12,994 bases of DNA from DATJUF01 sp035524095 (GTDB lineage: Bacteria > Desulfobacterota > Binatia > Binatales > Binataceae), in the NCBI GenBank assembly GCA_035524095.1, contig DATKPK010000253.1, positions 1-12,994 on the forward strand, read 5' to 3'. Positions 6,554 through 12,994 of the stretch are shown here, one piece after another (the first letter of the stretch is position 1; every line of letters begins with the position of its first letter). The position numbers and the translations under genes were made by a program. The notes beneath the pieces were generated by a model. The model was not told the origin of the DNA, ran no database searches, and saw only the letters and a list, made by a program, of their open reading frames with translations.

Positions 6554-7474
6554 CTAATAGAAGCGGGGTTCGCCGGGCGGACGGGTCTTCCAACGGCGAT
6601 GAATCCAGTTCCATTGCGACGGGTGGTCGCGTACGACCGATTCGATCGCGGCGGTGAAGCGCTGCGTATTCTCGCGGATAGAGTCCTCGCGATCGCGAGT
6701 GCGAACGATCTCGATTGCCGGCAGAATTTTGACGACGTGGCGGGGACCGATGCCGTCGCGCAGGATGAAAGCTGGCAATACAGGCGCGCCGGTCGCCATC
6801 GCGACGCGAGCGAGGCCGTCGCTGGTGGCGGCTGGGATACCGAAGAAATCGACGAAGACACCACTGCGGCTATCGAGATCGAGCGGCATCGCGACTGTCC
6901 AATTATCGTGCAGCAGTTTGAGGGCCGGGCGGCCTGCACCCTTGCGCGGCACCGTGATGGCGCGGAAACGCTCGCGGCGTGCAGTGACCATCCGATCGAA
7001 TAGGGGATTCCGATTCGGGCGATGGACTAAGGCAAGGCGATCACCACGAGTGGCCGGCACCATAATCAGTATCTCGAAGTTGCCGACGTGAGCGGTCAGG
7101 ATCAGCAGGCCGCGGCCGTCGGCGGCGTGCAATGCCTCATTCCAGTTCTCATAGCCGTCGAAACGGCCGAAGCGGTCGAAACTGGTCGGGGTAATCTCAA
7201 ACAGATGCGCCCATTCGGCGGCCATACGGCCGAAGTTGCAATAGGTCTCGCGCAAAATCGCAAGGCGTGCGTCGTCGCCGCTATTGGGAAACGCGATCGT
7301 GAGATTACGTTCGGCGATTGGGCGATTGCGGCGGTCCAGCGCCATCGCGAGGGGGCCGAGTGCGCCACCGAGCTTGACGGCTTGGGCGAGCGGCAGGTAG
7401 CGGAGCGGTAGCCATAATGGCGCGAGGGCGACGTATTCGAGAGAGGCACGCAAAAGCCCGATTTGGCGCGGCAT
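6554..7474 (-). CDS. LpxL/LpxM (HtrB)-type lipid A late acyltransferase
   Basis: From ATG 7474 the product is 306 residues, the usual size for this family. It has an N-terminal hydrophobic anchor (LLRASLEYVALAPLWLPLRY), then RNLTIAFP, the catalytic HX4E motif TAHVGNFE (H129, E134), the block GVFVDFFGIPAATSDGLA, PVLPAF, and the characteristic C-terminal HPSQWNWIHRRWKTRP. Family members transfer a secondary fatty acyl chain onto a lipid A precursor at the inner membrane's cytoplasmic face; the chain and exact site cannot be told. TTG at 7492 would add six residues; neither start has a clear Shine-Dalgarno, and ATG is preferred. It lies downstream of gspD on the same strand, but a strong hairpin (7570-7610) separates them, so it may have its own promoter or lower expression. 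Related ornithine- or glycolipid-type acyltransferases cannot be ruled out. Confidence 0.9.
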   Translation of the reverse strand: MPRQIGLLRASLEYVALAPLWLPLRYLPLAQAVKLGGALGPLAMALDRRNRPIAERNLTIAFPNSGDDARLAILRETYCNFGRMAAEWAHLFEITPTSFDRFGRFDGYENWNEALHAADGRGLLILTAHVGNFEILIMVPATRGDRLALVHRPNRNPLFDRMVTARRERFRAITVPRKGAGRPALKLLHDNWTVAMPLDLDSRSGVFVDFFGIPAATSDGLARVAMATGAPVLPAFILRDGIGPRHVVKILPAIEIVRTRDREDSIRENTQRFTAAIESVVRDHPSQWNWIHRRWKTRPPGEPRFY

Positions 7475-7548
7475 CAGTAGGCAGGCTTGCAAAAGAAGAT
7501 GCGGCGCACAAGCCCGCTTTTTCCTCGCGCTTTGCGCTCACGAGGATC

Positions 7549-7619
7549 TGCACCGCACGCCGCCGACGGTTGAGCCAGGGCTGCCGCGAGACTCGGCAGC
7601 CCTGGCTCAATGCACCGCA
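7549..7619. repeat. Nine-bp direct repeat bracketing a perfect palindrome
   Basis: TGCACCGCA occurs at 7549-7557 and again at 7611-7619, the second copy directly abutting the palindrome at 7570-7610. With flanking bases the match is TGCACCGCA-n-GC-n-G. The layout resembles a tiny insertion with target-site duplication, but the left copy is 12 bases from the palindrome and there is no coding capacity. The repeat itself is directly visible; a mobile origin is speculative. Confidence 0.5.
7570..7610 (-). terminator. Perfect 17-bp stem hairpin between gspD and the acyltransferase
   Basis: TTGAGCCAGGGCTGCCG (7570-7586) and its exact reverse complement (7594-7610) enclose a 7-base loop. It begins 23 bases after the gspD stop on the minus strand. 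The stem is very stable, but no T-run follows on either strand, so it may be a non-classical terminator, a 3'-end stabiliser of gspD mRNA, or a repeat element. Confidence 0.6.
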
Positions 7620-7633
7620 TGCGGATTGAGCAA

Positions 7634-10273
7634 CTAAGGTGCGGGGGTGGTGGTGGCCGGTGGCAAACCTCCGCTGGTGGATGGCGAGGATCCGATGTTA
7701 GTCGAGCTGAACGGACTGGCACCGCCGACATACGGCGTCGTCGCGCTCGAACTCGAGGGATAGCGTGCGCCGCCGATATATGAGGTTGACGGATTCGCAG
7801 GATAACTCGAACTCGAAGGATAGCTTGGCGGACCCGACAGCGGACTTGGCCCCGGAAGAGTACTGACCGAAGACTGATACTGCTGGAGGTCTTCCTGGGG
7901 TGTAACCGCACGGTTGAAGCTCGGCTGATACATCTGCTCGAACTGAGATGGCGGCATGTTGTTGACCTCAGTGCGGCCGAGATTCCGGACAAATTTCTGC
8001 CGTTGATTGAGGGCGAGCGCCTGCAGATCCTCGCGCGTGCGGATGATATGTGGCGTCAAGAAAATCAACAGGTTCTGCTTGGTCATCTGGCGGGAATTAT
8101 CGCTAAAGAGATTGCCCAGCACGGGGATATCCGAGAGGAACGGTACGCCCGTTCGAGCATTCTCGGCGTCGCTCGAGATCAGTCCACCGACAACGGCGGT
8201 CCGGTGGTTTTGGACCAGCACGGTGGTCGAAGCGGAGCGAATCGTGGTTGTGGGTCCGAGTGTACTGTTCTGCGTTCCGGGCACGACGTTCGAGACTTCC
8301 TCGTAAAGGTCGAGCTGGACATATTCGCCCTCAGAGACCTGAGGCACGATATCGAGCGTGATGCCAACGTTCTGGCGATCGACGGAGTTGAAGATCTGTC
8401 CGGGTAGACCCGAGTTGGCGCTGGCAGAGCCGACGAAGGGAAGGTTCTGACCGACTACTATCATGGCCTCTTCGTTATCGGCGGTGAGCAACGTCGGGGC
8501 AGACAGAACGTTGGAATGCGTGTCACCCTCGATCGCCGTCATCAGCGCGAGGTCGCATGGGACCTGAGTCGTACTGGTGGTAGTAGTTGTGGTGGTAGTG
8601 GTGGTTGATGAGGAAGTCGGGACATTACAGTTGTCGCCCGAGGCGAGGCCAAGCGCGAGTCCACTGATGCCCAGCGGATTACCTAAGACATTCTGTAACT
8701 GGCCGGTGTTCAGCACACCAAGACCTAACAAATTACCGCCGAGACCATTGGAAGTGTAAAAGTTAACGCCAATGTCCTTGGTACGGTTGACGTCGACTTC
8801 GACGATGATTGCCTGGACAAAGACCTGAACGCGCGGCACGTCGAGCTCGTCGATTACGCGCTTCAGAGTCTCCCAATCCTGGGGTGCGGCGCTGACTACC
8901 AGCGAATTGGTCGCCAGGTCGGCAGTTACGTTAACTGCACTGGTAAAGTCTGGAGTCGGTCCTCCGCCGGTGCTGGCGGTCGTGGTTCCACTGCCGCTGC
9001 TGCCGCTGCTACTACGAGAGCTCAAGCCTCCCGTGGACGAAGCACCGCCGATGGAACCGCTTGAGCTTCCCAGACTGCTGCTGCCACCGCCGAAGCCACT
9101 CATACTCGAGCCACCTGAACCGAAGGCGCTGCTGCTGCCGAAGCTATTACTGCCCATGCCGAATGAACTACCATTCATCTGACCCATGGCACTGCCGCGT
9201 CCAAGCGAGTTCTTGCCGGTCGAGGGTGATAGTGTACTGGGACCACTGCCGCCGCCAAGGAGCCCGTTGAGCGTATCGAGCATCTCTGAGGCTGGCGCAT
9301 ACTTCAGGGGATAGACGTGGATGCGCTCGTCCTGGTAGGGCGCGCGAATATCAAGCTGGCTGATGAGATCGGCGATCTGCCGCATCTCAAGCTGACTCGC
9401 GAGGACGATCAGGGAGTTGGTGCGCTCATCGGGTACGATGCTAAAGCTCGAACTTGACGATTCGTGCGGAGGCCCGAAACGAGGCATCATACCGCCGCCG
9501 GCATGGCTAGCGGCTTCGCGCGCCGTCATGATCTTTTGGATTTGCCCAGCGAGGTCGTCGGCGAAGGCGAGTTTGAGCGGAATCACCTTAACAGTTTCCT
9601 GGATATTGGGAACGTCGAGGCTGCCGATAATCCGCAAGAGGCGCTGCACGTTATAAGCGTCGTCAGTGATGATCAGGGTGTTATCCTGCGGATAGGCCGC
9701 GATCAGTCCGTCATGCGAGATCATCGGCTGGATGACGGTCAGAATCGAGGCTGCATCGATATTGCGTAACTTCACCAAGCGAGTGACGTATTGATCACCG
9801 AACCTTAGTTCAGGTTGCTGCAATGGTGTCAGCGTTGCGGATTCCCGTACGCCGCGCGCTGGGACGATTTTCGTGACTGCACCGGCCTGAACGGTGGTCA
9901 GGCCTTTAAGCTGCAAGACGGAAAGAAAGATATGGTAAGCTTGGTCAGGAGTAACAGGGGTTGGCGAGATTACGCTCACACGGCCACGGACGCTCTCGTC
10001 AAGGATGAAATTTCTATGGGTGATCTGGCTGATGAATTTAACCAGGACAGGTATATCCACGTTCTGGAAATTCATCGTGATGCGCTGATCGCCAGTGGGA
10101 GGAGTATCGGCTGAGACTCCGGGCGGTGAAGTAGCGGGTGGAGCAGTATCATCCGCCGCGGTCTCGACTGCAGCGCCGGAGTCAGACGGGTCATCGTCAG
10201 CCGCGTGAACCGCTGCTGCGAAACACATCAAACAGAGGCCAGCGGCGAGCACCCGCGTCCAAAATCCTCCCAT
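7634..10273 (-). CDS. gspD: Type II secretion system secretin GspD
   Basis: The product is 879 residues and forms the outer-membrane channel of a type II secretion system. A signal peptide (1-24, AAAVHA) is followed by a Pro/Asp-rich linker (25-63), N0 (64-139, ITMNFQNVDIPVLVKFIS), N1 (about 163-222), N2 (about 226-311) and N3, which is split by a 100-residue Gly/Ser loop (341-442). The secretin barrel (about 482-745) has NVLSAPTLLTADNEEA, VGQNLPFVGS and VPFLSDIPVLGNLF. Unusual features are a threonine run at 553-569 between C549 and C573, and a Ser/Pro/Gly-rich tail (746-879) in place of a recognisable pilotin-binding S-domain. The start at 10273 has GGAGGAGA just upstream. No other gsp gene is in the window, so the rest of the system would have to be encoded elsewhere. 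A type IV pilus PilQ role is less likely, since there are no AMIN domains and the N0-N3 order is GspD-like. Confidence 0.93.
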   Translation of the reverse strand: MGGFWTRVLAAGLCLMCFAAAVHAADDDPSDSGAAVETAADDTAPPATSPPGVSADTPPTGDQRITMNFQNVDIPVLVKFISQITHRNFILDESVRGRVSVISPTPVTPDQAYHIFLSVLQLKGLTTVQAGAVTKIVPARGVRESATLTPLQQPELRFGDQYVTRLVKLRNIDAASILTVIQPMISHDGLIAAYPQDNTLIITDDAYNVQRLLRIIGSLDVPNIQETVKVIPLKLAFADDLAGQIQKIMTAREAASHAGGGMMPRFGPPHESSSSSFSIVPDERTNSLIVLASQLEMRQIADLISQLDIRAPYQDERIHVYPLKYAPASEMLDTLNGLLGGGSGPSTLSPSTGKNSLGRGSAMGQMNGSSFGMGSNSFGSSSAFGSGGSSMSGFGGGSSSLGSSSGSIGGASSTGGLSSRSSSGSSGSGTTTASTGGGPTPDFTSAVNVTADLATNSLVVSAAPQDWETLKRVIDELDVPRVQVFVQAIIVEVDVNRTKDIGVNFYTSNGLGGNLLGLGVLNTGQLQNVLGNPLGISGLALGLASGDNCNVPTSSSTTTTTTTTTTSTTQVPCDLALMTAIEGDTHSNVLSAPTLLTADNEEAMIVVGQNLPFVGSASANSGLPGQIFNSVDRQNVGITLDIVPQVSEGEYVQLDLYEEVSNVVPGTQNSTLGPTTTIRSASTTVLVQNHRTAVVGGLISSDAENARTGVPFLSDIPVLGNLFSDNSRQMTKQNLLIFLTPHIIRTREDLQALALNQRQKFVRNLGRTEVNNMPPSQFEQMYQPSFNRAVTPQEDLQQYQSSVSTLPGPSPLSGPPSYPSSSSYPANPSTSYIGGARYPSSSSATTPYVGGASPFSSTNIGSSPSTSGGLPPATTTPAP
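8567..8617 (-). repeat. Threonine-codon run (ACN repeat) in gspD
   Basis: On the minus strand this stretch is almost wholly ACC/ACT/ACA codons with a few TCN, encoding residues 553-569 of the secretin. Codons vary, so it is not a pure microsatellite, but length changes by slippage or recombination in multiples of three are plausible. Confidence 0.75.
8948..9253 (-). repeat. Low-complexity Gly/Ser segment in gspD
   Basis: Codes for residues 341-442, almost wholly Gly and Ser with repeated GSS, SSS, SFG and GGS units, inserted in the middle of the N3 domain. Gly/Ser loops at this position are known in GspD proteins; about 100 residues is on the long side. Confidence 0.75.
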
Positions 10274-10646
10274 ACTGCTCTCCTCCGGAGCCCGATGTAA
10301 TTTTGCGCGCGAGTCTATGCTTTCGACTCAGGCGCATCAATCAGGGCGGCCATTGCAAAAACTTCAGCGCTCGGCAACGATCACACGATCAGGAATTCGC
10401 AGCGCTGCCGAAGTCCCCTCTTCCGTGATGACGACGATCAAGCAATTAAGATTATTCACATCGCCGAGAAGGCTTTGGAAGTATGGTGAACGCCGCAGGT
10501 GCAACGGCAGAGCGTTTGGTTCACGCTGGTAAAATTGGCCGAACAAAGGCTGAGTTACAAATATCGACAGTAGGGCGCATCCAAGCGGAAGGCTGAAACA
10601 CAGCGCAAATGAGCGAAATCTCGGATTGTCGATACGCAGATTACTG
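10274..10646. promoter_or_regulatory. Divergent spacer between gspD and lolC
   Basis: These 373 bases have no convincing gene and must hold both promoters. For gspD, TTGATG (RC of 10335-10340) and ATAGAC (RC of 10313-10318) with a 16-base spacer would give a leader of about 35 bases before the good Shine-Dalgarno; this is a weak match. For lolC no clear promoter was found. An 8-bp inverted pair, TATCGACA (10562-10569) and TGTCGATA (10627-10634), lies just upstream of the lolC ATG and could be paired operator half-sites or a leader stem. A 60-codon minus-strand frame at 10364-10546 has no signal of being real. Confidence 0.35.
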
Positions 10647-11927
10647 ATGCGTTACGAATGGTTAATTGGAACTCGTTATCTGCGGGCACGCCGCCGTGAA
10701 CGCTTCGTCTCGTTGATTGCGTTAATTTCGATGGTGGGCGTTGCACTTGGCACGTTCGCGTTGACGGTGGTGCTGTCAGTGATGAGCGGATTTCAGGAAG
10801 ATCTGCGTGGACGCCTGCTGGCTTTCAACCCTCATATTACGGTCGAAACGAATGGCCCCGCGAGCGCGCTCGATACGGGGCTGGGCGCGCGCATCGAGCG
10901 CATGCCGGGCGTTCTCGGGGTTGCTCCGTTCATTTCTTCGCAGGTGATGGTGGTATCGACCAACACTCATGGAGTTCCGCAGTACGTGTCGTCGGGGACT
11001 CTGCGCGGGGTGGTCGTGCGCAATAATCCGGTGCTCAAGGAGCTAGATCAGACGCTACGATCGGGCAACCTGGCGGCGCTTGAGACAACGCATCCGGTGA
11101 CATCGATTGAAAAGGGCCAGACGCGGACGGTCAAACTGCCGGGTGCGCTGATCGGAAAATCGCTGGCGGCGGATTTGGGCGTCAGCCCTGGCGATCCGAT
11201 TGTCGTGATTTCGCCTGCCAGCCTTGGAGTTGGCGCTGGCACTCCGAGGTTGCGCCGCTTCGTGGTCGAAGGGTTTTTCTACTCGGGGATGTATGAGTTC
11301 GACTCCTCACTGATTTTTGCTCCGCTAGCCGACGCGCAGGCTTTGCTGGCGGATGACTATCAGGCGGAGACCGGTTTAGAGGTGCGGGTGCGCGATCTGT
11401 TCGCGGCCCCGGCGATCGGCCGTCAAATCGCGGCGATGGCTGGACCCAGTTATCAGGTTACCGACTGGACCCAGGACAACGCGGCGCTATTCGCGGCGCT
11501 GAAGCTCGAGAAGTTTACCTATTTTCTAGTGTTGTTGTTGATTGTGCTCGTGGCCGCCTTCAATATCGTTGCGACGCTGGTGATGGTGGTGAAAGAACGG
11601 CGGAAGGAGATAGCGATACTGCGGGCCATGGGTGCGCGGGCGGCCTCAATTGCGTGGATTTTCGTATGCGAAGGCGCTGCGCTCGGTGTGACGGGGACTG
11701 TGATCGGGGTCGGTGCGGGATTTGTGGTCTCGTTTTTAATCGGCCGCTATCACCTGATTCATCTGCCGCCGGATCTCTTCATGGTCAGCGCAGTGCCGGT
11801 GCGCTTGTACGCGGTGAACTTTCTAGCGGTAGCCGGCGCGGCGATCGCGCTATGCCTGGTCGGGGCCATTTACCCGGCGCTACAGGCGCGCGCGCTCGCT
11901 CCAGTCGAAGTGCTGCGCTACGAGTAA
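10647..11927 (+). CDS. lolC: Lipoprotein-releasing ABC transporter permease LolC/LolE type
   Basis: From ATG 10647 the product is 426 residues. The N-terminus MRYEWLIGTRYLRARRRERF is typical of LolC/E; helix 1 follows (about 20-44, LIALISMVGVALG, then VLSVMSGFQ), then a large periplasmic domain (about 50-290) with the conserved YSGMYEFDSSLIF, and three C-terminal helices of the FtsX-type permease domain (about 292-315, 342-366, 389-412) with VKERRKEIAILRAMGA, the loop that contacts the ATPase. With LolD it extracts lipoproteins from the inner membrane and passes them to LolA. Only one permease gene is present, so it may act as a homodimer (LolF-like) rather than a LolC-LolE pair. A TTG at 10626 would add seven residues; neither start has a good Shine-Dalgarno, and the ATG fits the family's usual N-terminus. 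lolD follows after 65 bases. Confidence 0.93.
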   Translation: MRYEWLIGTRYLRARRRERFVSLIALISMVGVALGTFALTVVLSVMSGFQEDLRGRLLAFNPHITVETNGPASALDTGLGARIERMPGVLGVAPFISSQVMVVSTNTHGVPQYVSSGTLRGVVVRNNPVLKELDQTLRSGNLAALETTHPVTSIEKGQTRTVKLPGALIGKSLAADLGVSPGDPIVVISPASLGVGAGTPRLRRFVVEGFFYSGMYEFDSSLIFAPLADAQALLADDYQAETGLEVRVRDLFAAPAIGRQIAAMAGPSYQVTDWTQDNAALFAALKLEKFTYFLVLLLIVLVAAFNIVATLVMVVKERRKEIAILRAMGARAASIAWIFVCEGAALGVTGTVIGVGAGFVVSFLIGRYHLIHLPPDLFMVSAVPVRLYAVNFLAVAGAAIALCLVGAIYPALQARALAPVEVLRYE

Positions 11928-11992
11928 GCCGCCGCCACCAATGAATTTTTGCGAGACGGCCAAGCTGCCGATGGTGAAGCGAGGGCGCCGCT

Positions 11993-12733
11993 ATGAGTGA
12001 CGGCGCTGCGCAAGCGGCTGCGGTTCAGCCCCTACCGGGCGATCCGCTCCTGCATGCCGAGCATGTCGACAAGAACTTCTATGACGGCGGCCGGGTCATC
12101 ACGGTTCTGCGTGGGCTCGATTTGGATGCTGGGCCGGGTGAAGAGATCGCGATTATTGGGCAATCGGGAGTCGGTAAATCGACGCTGTTACACGTGCTCG
12201 GCAGCCTGGAGCGGCCGACGGCGGGAAAAATCCTTTTCGATGGGCGTGATCTTTTCGCGATGAATGAGCATGCGCTGGCCGAGTTCCGCAATCAAAATCT
12301 CGGTTTCGTCTTCCAGTTTCATTATCTGCTGGCGGATTTCAGCGCGGTGGAAAACGTCGCGATGCCGGCCTTGATCGCGCGGATGCCTGAGCGCGAAGCG
12401 CACGAAAGGGCAGCGGCGGTGCTGGAGCTAGTCGGGCTCAAGGACAAGCTCCATCGCCGGCCGGCCGAGCTCTCGGGAGGCGAACAGCAGCGTGTGGCAG
12501 TAGCGCGCGCCGTCGTGCTGCGGCCGCGCCTGGTACTGGCGGACGAGCCGACAGGCAATCTCGACCCGCATACGGCGGACGAGGTCCACGAACTTTTTCA
12601 TCGGCTAAGCCACGAGCTCGGGATCACGCTGATCGTCGCGACGCACAATGAGCGGCTCTCGCGCAGCATGACGCGAGTGATGCGGCTGGTGGATGGGCGA
12701 CTAAACGACCTGGCGTTGAGTAGTCAAGGCTAG
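11993..12733 (+). CDS. lolD: Lipoprotein-releasing ABC transporter ATPase LolD
   Basis: The product is 246 residues and has all ABC motifs intact: Walker A GQSGVGKST (56-64), Q-loop Q108 in the LolD-type block LGFVFQFHYLLADFSAVEN, signature LSGGEQQR (160-167), Walker B LVLADEPT (180-187, catalytic E185) and switch histidine H218 in ATHN. The FHYLLADFSAVENVAMP block separates LolD from the related MacB and FtsE ATPases. It powers lipoprotein release at the inner membrane together with the permease encoded just upstream (65-bp gap, same strand), so the two form an operon. The first 18 residues are an Ala/Pro-rich extension ahead of the usual start. GAGGG lies about seven bases before ATG 11993. 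Confidence 0.95.
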   Translation: MSDGAAQAAAVQPLPGDPLLHAEHVDKNFYDGGRVITVLRGLDLDAGPGEEIAIIGQSGVGKSTLLHVLGSLERPTAGKILFDGRDLFAMNEHALAEFRNQNLGFVFQFHYLLADFSAVENVAMPALIARMPEREAHERAAAVLELVGLKDKLHRRPAELSGGEQQRVAVARAVVLRPRLVLADEPTGNLDPHTADEVHELFHRLSHELGITLIVATHNERLSRSMTRVMRLVDGRLNDLALSSQG

Positions 12734-12756
12734 ATGAGATTGCAGCGCGACGGCGG

Positions 12757-12800
12757 CTGCGCATGCTGCTGATGAAGGAGTCGGCCGCGCAGCATCGCAG
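12757..12800 (+). terminator. Bulged hairpin after lolD
   Basis: CTGCG-(C)-ATGCTGC (12757-12769) pairs with GCAGCATCGCAG (12789-12800): 12 base pairs with one bulged C and a 19-base loop, starting 23 bases after the lolD stop. No T-run follows, so it may be a processing or stability element rather than a true terminator. A second small hairpin, AGCGATA-GGGC-TATCGCT, lies at 12856-12873. Confidence 0.35.
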
Positions 12801-12964
12801 GGGACTCAGAGTCTTAGGCTGGATGTTCGGAGCCTCGCACCGGCACGCCCTCGCAAGCGATAGGGCTATCGCTGGCCTCGGCCACGCAGGTCAGGTTTAC
12901 TTCGCACAGGCGATTGGTTAGGGTTGTCGCCGCCCTGGGGTTGGATTGGTGACGGCAAGGCTTA

Positions 12965-12994
12965 ATGCGGCTGAAGCGGGCTGCCTTTATTCCC
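12965..12994 (+). CDS. Possible start of a gene following lolD (only 10 codons visible)
   Basis: ATG at 12965 opens a frame to the window edge, MRLKRAAFIP, whose basic start and hydrophobic turn would suit the beginning of a signal peptide. AAGG lies five bases upstream. In several deltaproteobacterial genomes bamA follows lolC-lolD, which would fit, but ten residues cannot identify a protein and a GTG frame also runs through here. Confidence 0.25.
   Translation, partial: MRLKRAAFIP

Noticed and set aside
6416..7003. Plus-strand 195-codon frame opposite the acyltransferase
   Set aside because: Antisense to a gene with well-defined motifs; no domain recognised and composition fits a shadow.
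10364..10546. Minus-strand 60-codon frame in the gspD-lolC spacer
   Set aside because: It starts with TTG, has no Shine-Dalgarno, and no domain or signal; retained only as spacer sequence.

Overview
The window looks like a chromosomal segment from a GC-rich, diderm (Gram-negative type) bacterium. It carries a type II-type secretin, a Lol lipoprotein-export permease and ATPase, and a lipid A-type late acyltransferase, all of which need an outer membrane. The combination of a lone LolC/E-type permease followed by LolD, a secretin with a long Gly/Ser loop, and an aromatic-ring oxygenase is reminiscent of uncultured 'deltaproteobacterial' lineages (Binatota-like). That placement is inference only; no marker gene here settles it.

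Layout. Positions 1-1500 (minus strand) hold the first 500 codons of a large regulator that runs off the left edge. It joins a domain otherwise found at the C-terminus of large ATPase-type regulators, an intact cyclic-nucleotide-binding domain, and the start of a TolB/FlgO-like domain typical of adenylate-cyclase-type proteins. A 261-bp divergent spacer separates it from a small secreted protein (1762-2076, plus). An MFS transporter (2326-3630, plus) follows. Both plus-strand genes have their ribosome-binding site inside an inverted repeat. Convergent to them is an exported hypothetical protein broken by a single-base frameshift (3710-4451, minus). Next upstream on the minus strand is a two-gene unit: a Rieske oxygenase alpha subunit (4841-6256) and a Rieske ferredoxin (4509-4823).

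The right half is devoted to the cell envelope. An LpxL/HtrB-type acyltransferase (6554-7474, minus) lies downstream of gspD (7634-10273, minus). The two are separated by a perfect 17-bp stem hairpin flanked by a 9-bp direct repeat. A 373-bp divergent spacer leads to lolC (10647-11927) and lolD (11993-12733) on the plus strand. Beyond lolD is a hairpin-rich spacer, and the last 30 bases may be the start of another gene (12965 onward); bamA would fit the usual neighbourhood, but that is inference.

Working together: the Rieske alpha and ferredoxin would form an oxygenase and its electron donor, but neither a beta subunit nor a reductase is present. LolC and LolD form the inner-membrane ABC machine that releases lipoproteins, GspD forms an outer-membrane channel, and the acyltransferase modifies lipid A. 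This is an envelope-biogenesis neighbourhood rather than a single pathway. The least ordinary items are the regulator fusion, the two leader hairpins that would mask ribosome-binding sites, and the cysteine-flanked poly-threonine insertion in the secretin.
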